Shown here: one piece after another, positions 62,718 to 64,000 of the stretch
Position numbering within the stretch: the stretch's first letter is position 1
Layout: each line of letters opens with the position of its first letter
Assembly: GCA_023421075.1 (NCBI GenBank)
Contig: JAEZUM010000054.1
Span: forward strand, 1 to 64,000
DNA from: Bacillota bacterium
GTDB taxonomy: Bacteria; Bacillota; Clostridia; Lachnospirales; Lachnospiraceae
Reading direction: 5' to 3'
DNA length: 64,000 bases
The notes under the pieces: generated by a model
Databases searched by the model: none
What the model was told of the DNA's origin: nothing
The model's input: the letters and a program-made list of their open reading frames with translations, nothing else
Position numbers and translations under genes: made by a program

Positions 62718-63506
62718 ATGGCCAAATTCACTTGTAATGTAATATCCTATACCCTAAAACGAACAGTAGATCTCACGGTAATTATACCGTCACCGACGAT
62801 TCCGGAATCCTTCGGTATGGAGGGAGCTGGACCAAGCCATATCGCACCCGCCAAATACCCCGTATTATATCTACTTCATGGCATGGGAAACAACCATGCA
62901 ACCTGGACCGGCTATTCCAATGTAGAATTATATGCAGAAGAACGGAATATATCGGTAGTCATGTTATCAGCCGAAAATAAGGCCTATATCAACCATCCCT
63001 CTGGTGATCAGTTCTATGAGTTTATATCTAAGGAACTTCCGGAATTTATCTGTGCTATGTTTCCTGTGTCTGACAAGCGGGAAGATACCTATATCGCAGG
63101 CCTCTCAATGGGCGGCTATGGAAGCTTCGTTCATGCTCTGAGTCGACCGGAGCATTTTGCAGCTTATGGTGCCTTCTCTGCGGCTGTATCCATGAATCCT
63201 GCTTTCTTATCGGGAAAGGAAGAACCAATGAATCCTAAGTATGATCCCTACTCATTGGCAAGAGATATTGTTGAACACAGCAAACAATTTCCCAAAGCTT
63301 ACATAGCCTGTGGCGAAGAGGATTTCTTATATCAGGATAATCTAAAATTCAAAGATCAGTTGATCGAAATGGGAGCAGATATAACTTGGATATCTCTTCC
63401 GAAGTTTGGTCATGAATGGCGCTTCTGGGATATGCAGGTTGAGGCTTTCCTAGACTGGATTCCAAGAACCGATTATTATGCAACAAAAGGAAAGAGAAAA
63501 ATATAG
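62718..63506 (+). CDS. Esterase of the EstA/esterase D type (alpha/beta hydrolase)
   Basis: The 262-residue protein has YLLHGMGNNHATW (oxyanion loop), the nucleophile GLSMGGYGSF (Ser about residue 133), an Asp in CGEEDFLYQ and His in FGHEWRFW. It resembles tributyrin/acetyl-xylan type esterases and S-formylglutathione hydrolases. It has no signal peptide, so it acts on imported or cytoplasmic esters, for example acetylated xylo-oligosaccharides. It is divergent from the importer operon. Confidence 0.87.
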   Translation: MAKFTCNVISYTLKRTVDLTVIIPSPTIPESFGMEGAGPSHIAPAKYPVLYLLHGMGNNHATWTGYSNVELYAEERNISVVMLSAENKAYINHPSGDQFYEFISKELPEFICAMFPVSDKREDTYIAGLSMGGYGSFVHALSRPEHFAAYGAFSAAVSMNPAFLSGKEEPMNPKYDPYSLARDIVEHSKQFPKAYIACGEEDFLYQDNLKFKDQLIEMGADITWISLPKFGHEWRFWDMQVEAFLDWIPRTDYYATKGKRKI

Positions 63507-63535
63507 GTGGCTGTTGCAAAACATAAGTTTAATTT

Positions 63536-63691
63536 GAAGGAAAGGACAACATGTATCCCATAATACACTGTTTGACGGACAGATTATTGATTTTGTATGA
63601 CAGAAGCAAACATTCCTGTTTGATAATGGCATATAAAACAATAAGATGTCAGGCAACCTGTGTGTGAGGGATGCATGTTGTCCTTTCCTTC
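63536..63691. ncRNA. Structured intergenic element, copy B (candidate ncRNA family)
   Basis: The outer stem pairs 63536-63559 with 63668-63691 over 24 positions with one G-U wobble. Inside are the hairpin CTGTT-TGACG-GACAG, an arm TTATTG/CAATAA holding CAAACA/TGTTTG, and the shared single-stranded motif AGGCAACCTGTGTGTGAGGG at 63651-63670. The core matches copy A (13742-13901) while the stems have different sequences that still pair. An extra pair, GGCTGTTGCA (63509-63518) and TGCAACAGCC (63709-63718), encloses it. Confidence 0.65.
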
Positions 63692-63705
63692 TTTATACTA
63701 TATAT

Positions 63706-64000
63706 TTATGCAACAGCCTCTTGGTACCTCTTCATTCGAAACCATCCCAGTGTCAGAATACCAAGAATAACAATGGATAATGCAATATAGATCCATATCG
63801 CTATGGTGTAATTCCGGGTCCTATCATAAACATAACTACTCAGCAAGGGACCAAAAGAAGCACCTAGCGTTCCTGCAATTGTAAAATATCCACAGATATC
63901 CACATAATAGGAATCATCAAAAAAGCTAGTTACTATATGCGACATTGTTACCGTTCCATGTGCAAATCCAAAGCTGAACACAATTGCAAAGATCCAGGTG
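63706..64000 (-). CDS. C-terminal part of an MFS transporter (runs off the window)
   Basis: About 98 residues of open minus-strand frame enter from the right edge. They contain three hydrophobic helices separated by short loops and end with a basic tail. FTIAGTLGASFGPLLSSYVYDR is typical of helices and loops in the C-terminal half of major facilitator transporters. The start is outside the window. The last codons lie in the arm that pairs around copy B of the structured element. Confidence 0.75.
   Translation of the reverse strand, partial: TWIFAIVFSFGFAHGTVTMSHIVTSFFDDSYYVDICGYFTIAGTLGASFGPLLSSYVYDRTRNYTIAIWIYIALSIVILGILTLGWFRMKRYQEAVA

Noticed and set aside
63509..63718. Terminal repeats of an intact insertion sequence
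   Set aside because: No transposase frame lies between the arms. Only 10 bp match exactly and no target duplication is visible.

Overview
The window reads as chromosomal DNA of a low-GC, endospore-forming, motile anaerobic Firmicute, most likely a plant-polysaccharide-degrading Lachnospiraceae (Lachnoclostridium/Anaerocolumna type). This is inferred from family content: a GH51 arabinofuranosidase, YesM/AraC-type two-component control of a carbohydrate ABC importer, a single-chain PurL, a DUF6171 protein, a DUF5692 protein, two large chemoreceptors, and a Ku/LigD pair. I see no rRNA, tRNA, CRISPR array, prophage or intact insertion sequence.

Layout. 1-5.2 kb: membrane protein genes, a SatP-type acetate transporter, an ABC-class ATPase behind a leader-peptide attenuator, and an SDR/TetR divergent pair. 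5.2-13.7 kb: small metabolic and housekeeping genes (nucleotidyltransferase, nitroreductase, DlgD-type reductase, ABC exporter, cold-shock protein, acetyltransferases, HD hydrolase). 12.7-15.7 kb: an arabinose locus (ArsR-type regulator, abfA, DUF6171) with a structured intergenic element. 16-20 kb: aroC, a frameshifted lipoprotein and an EAL protein. 20.1-22.3 kb: a secreted peptide made of seven 9-residue tandem repeats, facing two overlapping XRE/TPR-like regulator genes. This looks like an RRNPP-type peptide-signalling module and is the most notable find. 23.4-29.4 kb: a FadR-type regulator with two matching operator boxes controls DUF5692-hypB-flavoprotein, followed by a tandem hairpin array and hypA. 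29.4-43.4 kb: ASCH protein, orphan VirB4-like ATPase, lgt, AraC/GyrI-like regulator, YtrA-type ABC operon, an M42 peptidase and two chemoreceptors. 43.7-46 kb: an ECF sigma operon whose sigma gene can only start with AUU. It has two identically spaced ECF-type promoters and a 40-residue peptide gene in front. 46.2-52.2 kb: a small amber-interrupted gene, ku-ligD and purL. 52.4-55.3 kb: GGDEF protein, LysR regulator, mgsA. 55.4-64 kb: two-component system, sugar ABC importer, esterase, a second copy of the structured element, and the end of an MFS gene.

Working together. The peptide module, the ECF operon and the ATPase attenuator are each self-contained regulatory circuits. The 24-29 kb operon combines nickel-enzyme maturation (HypA/HypB) with a large iron-sulfur flavoprotein under FadR-type control. 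The roughly 160-nt structured element occurs at 13742-13901 and 63536-63691. Its core is conserved, while the outer stems differ in sequence and stay base-paired, which suggests a structured RNA.
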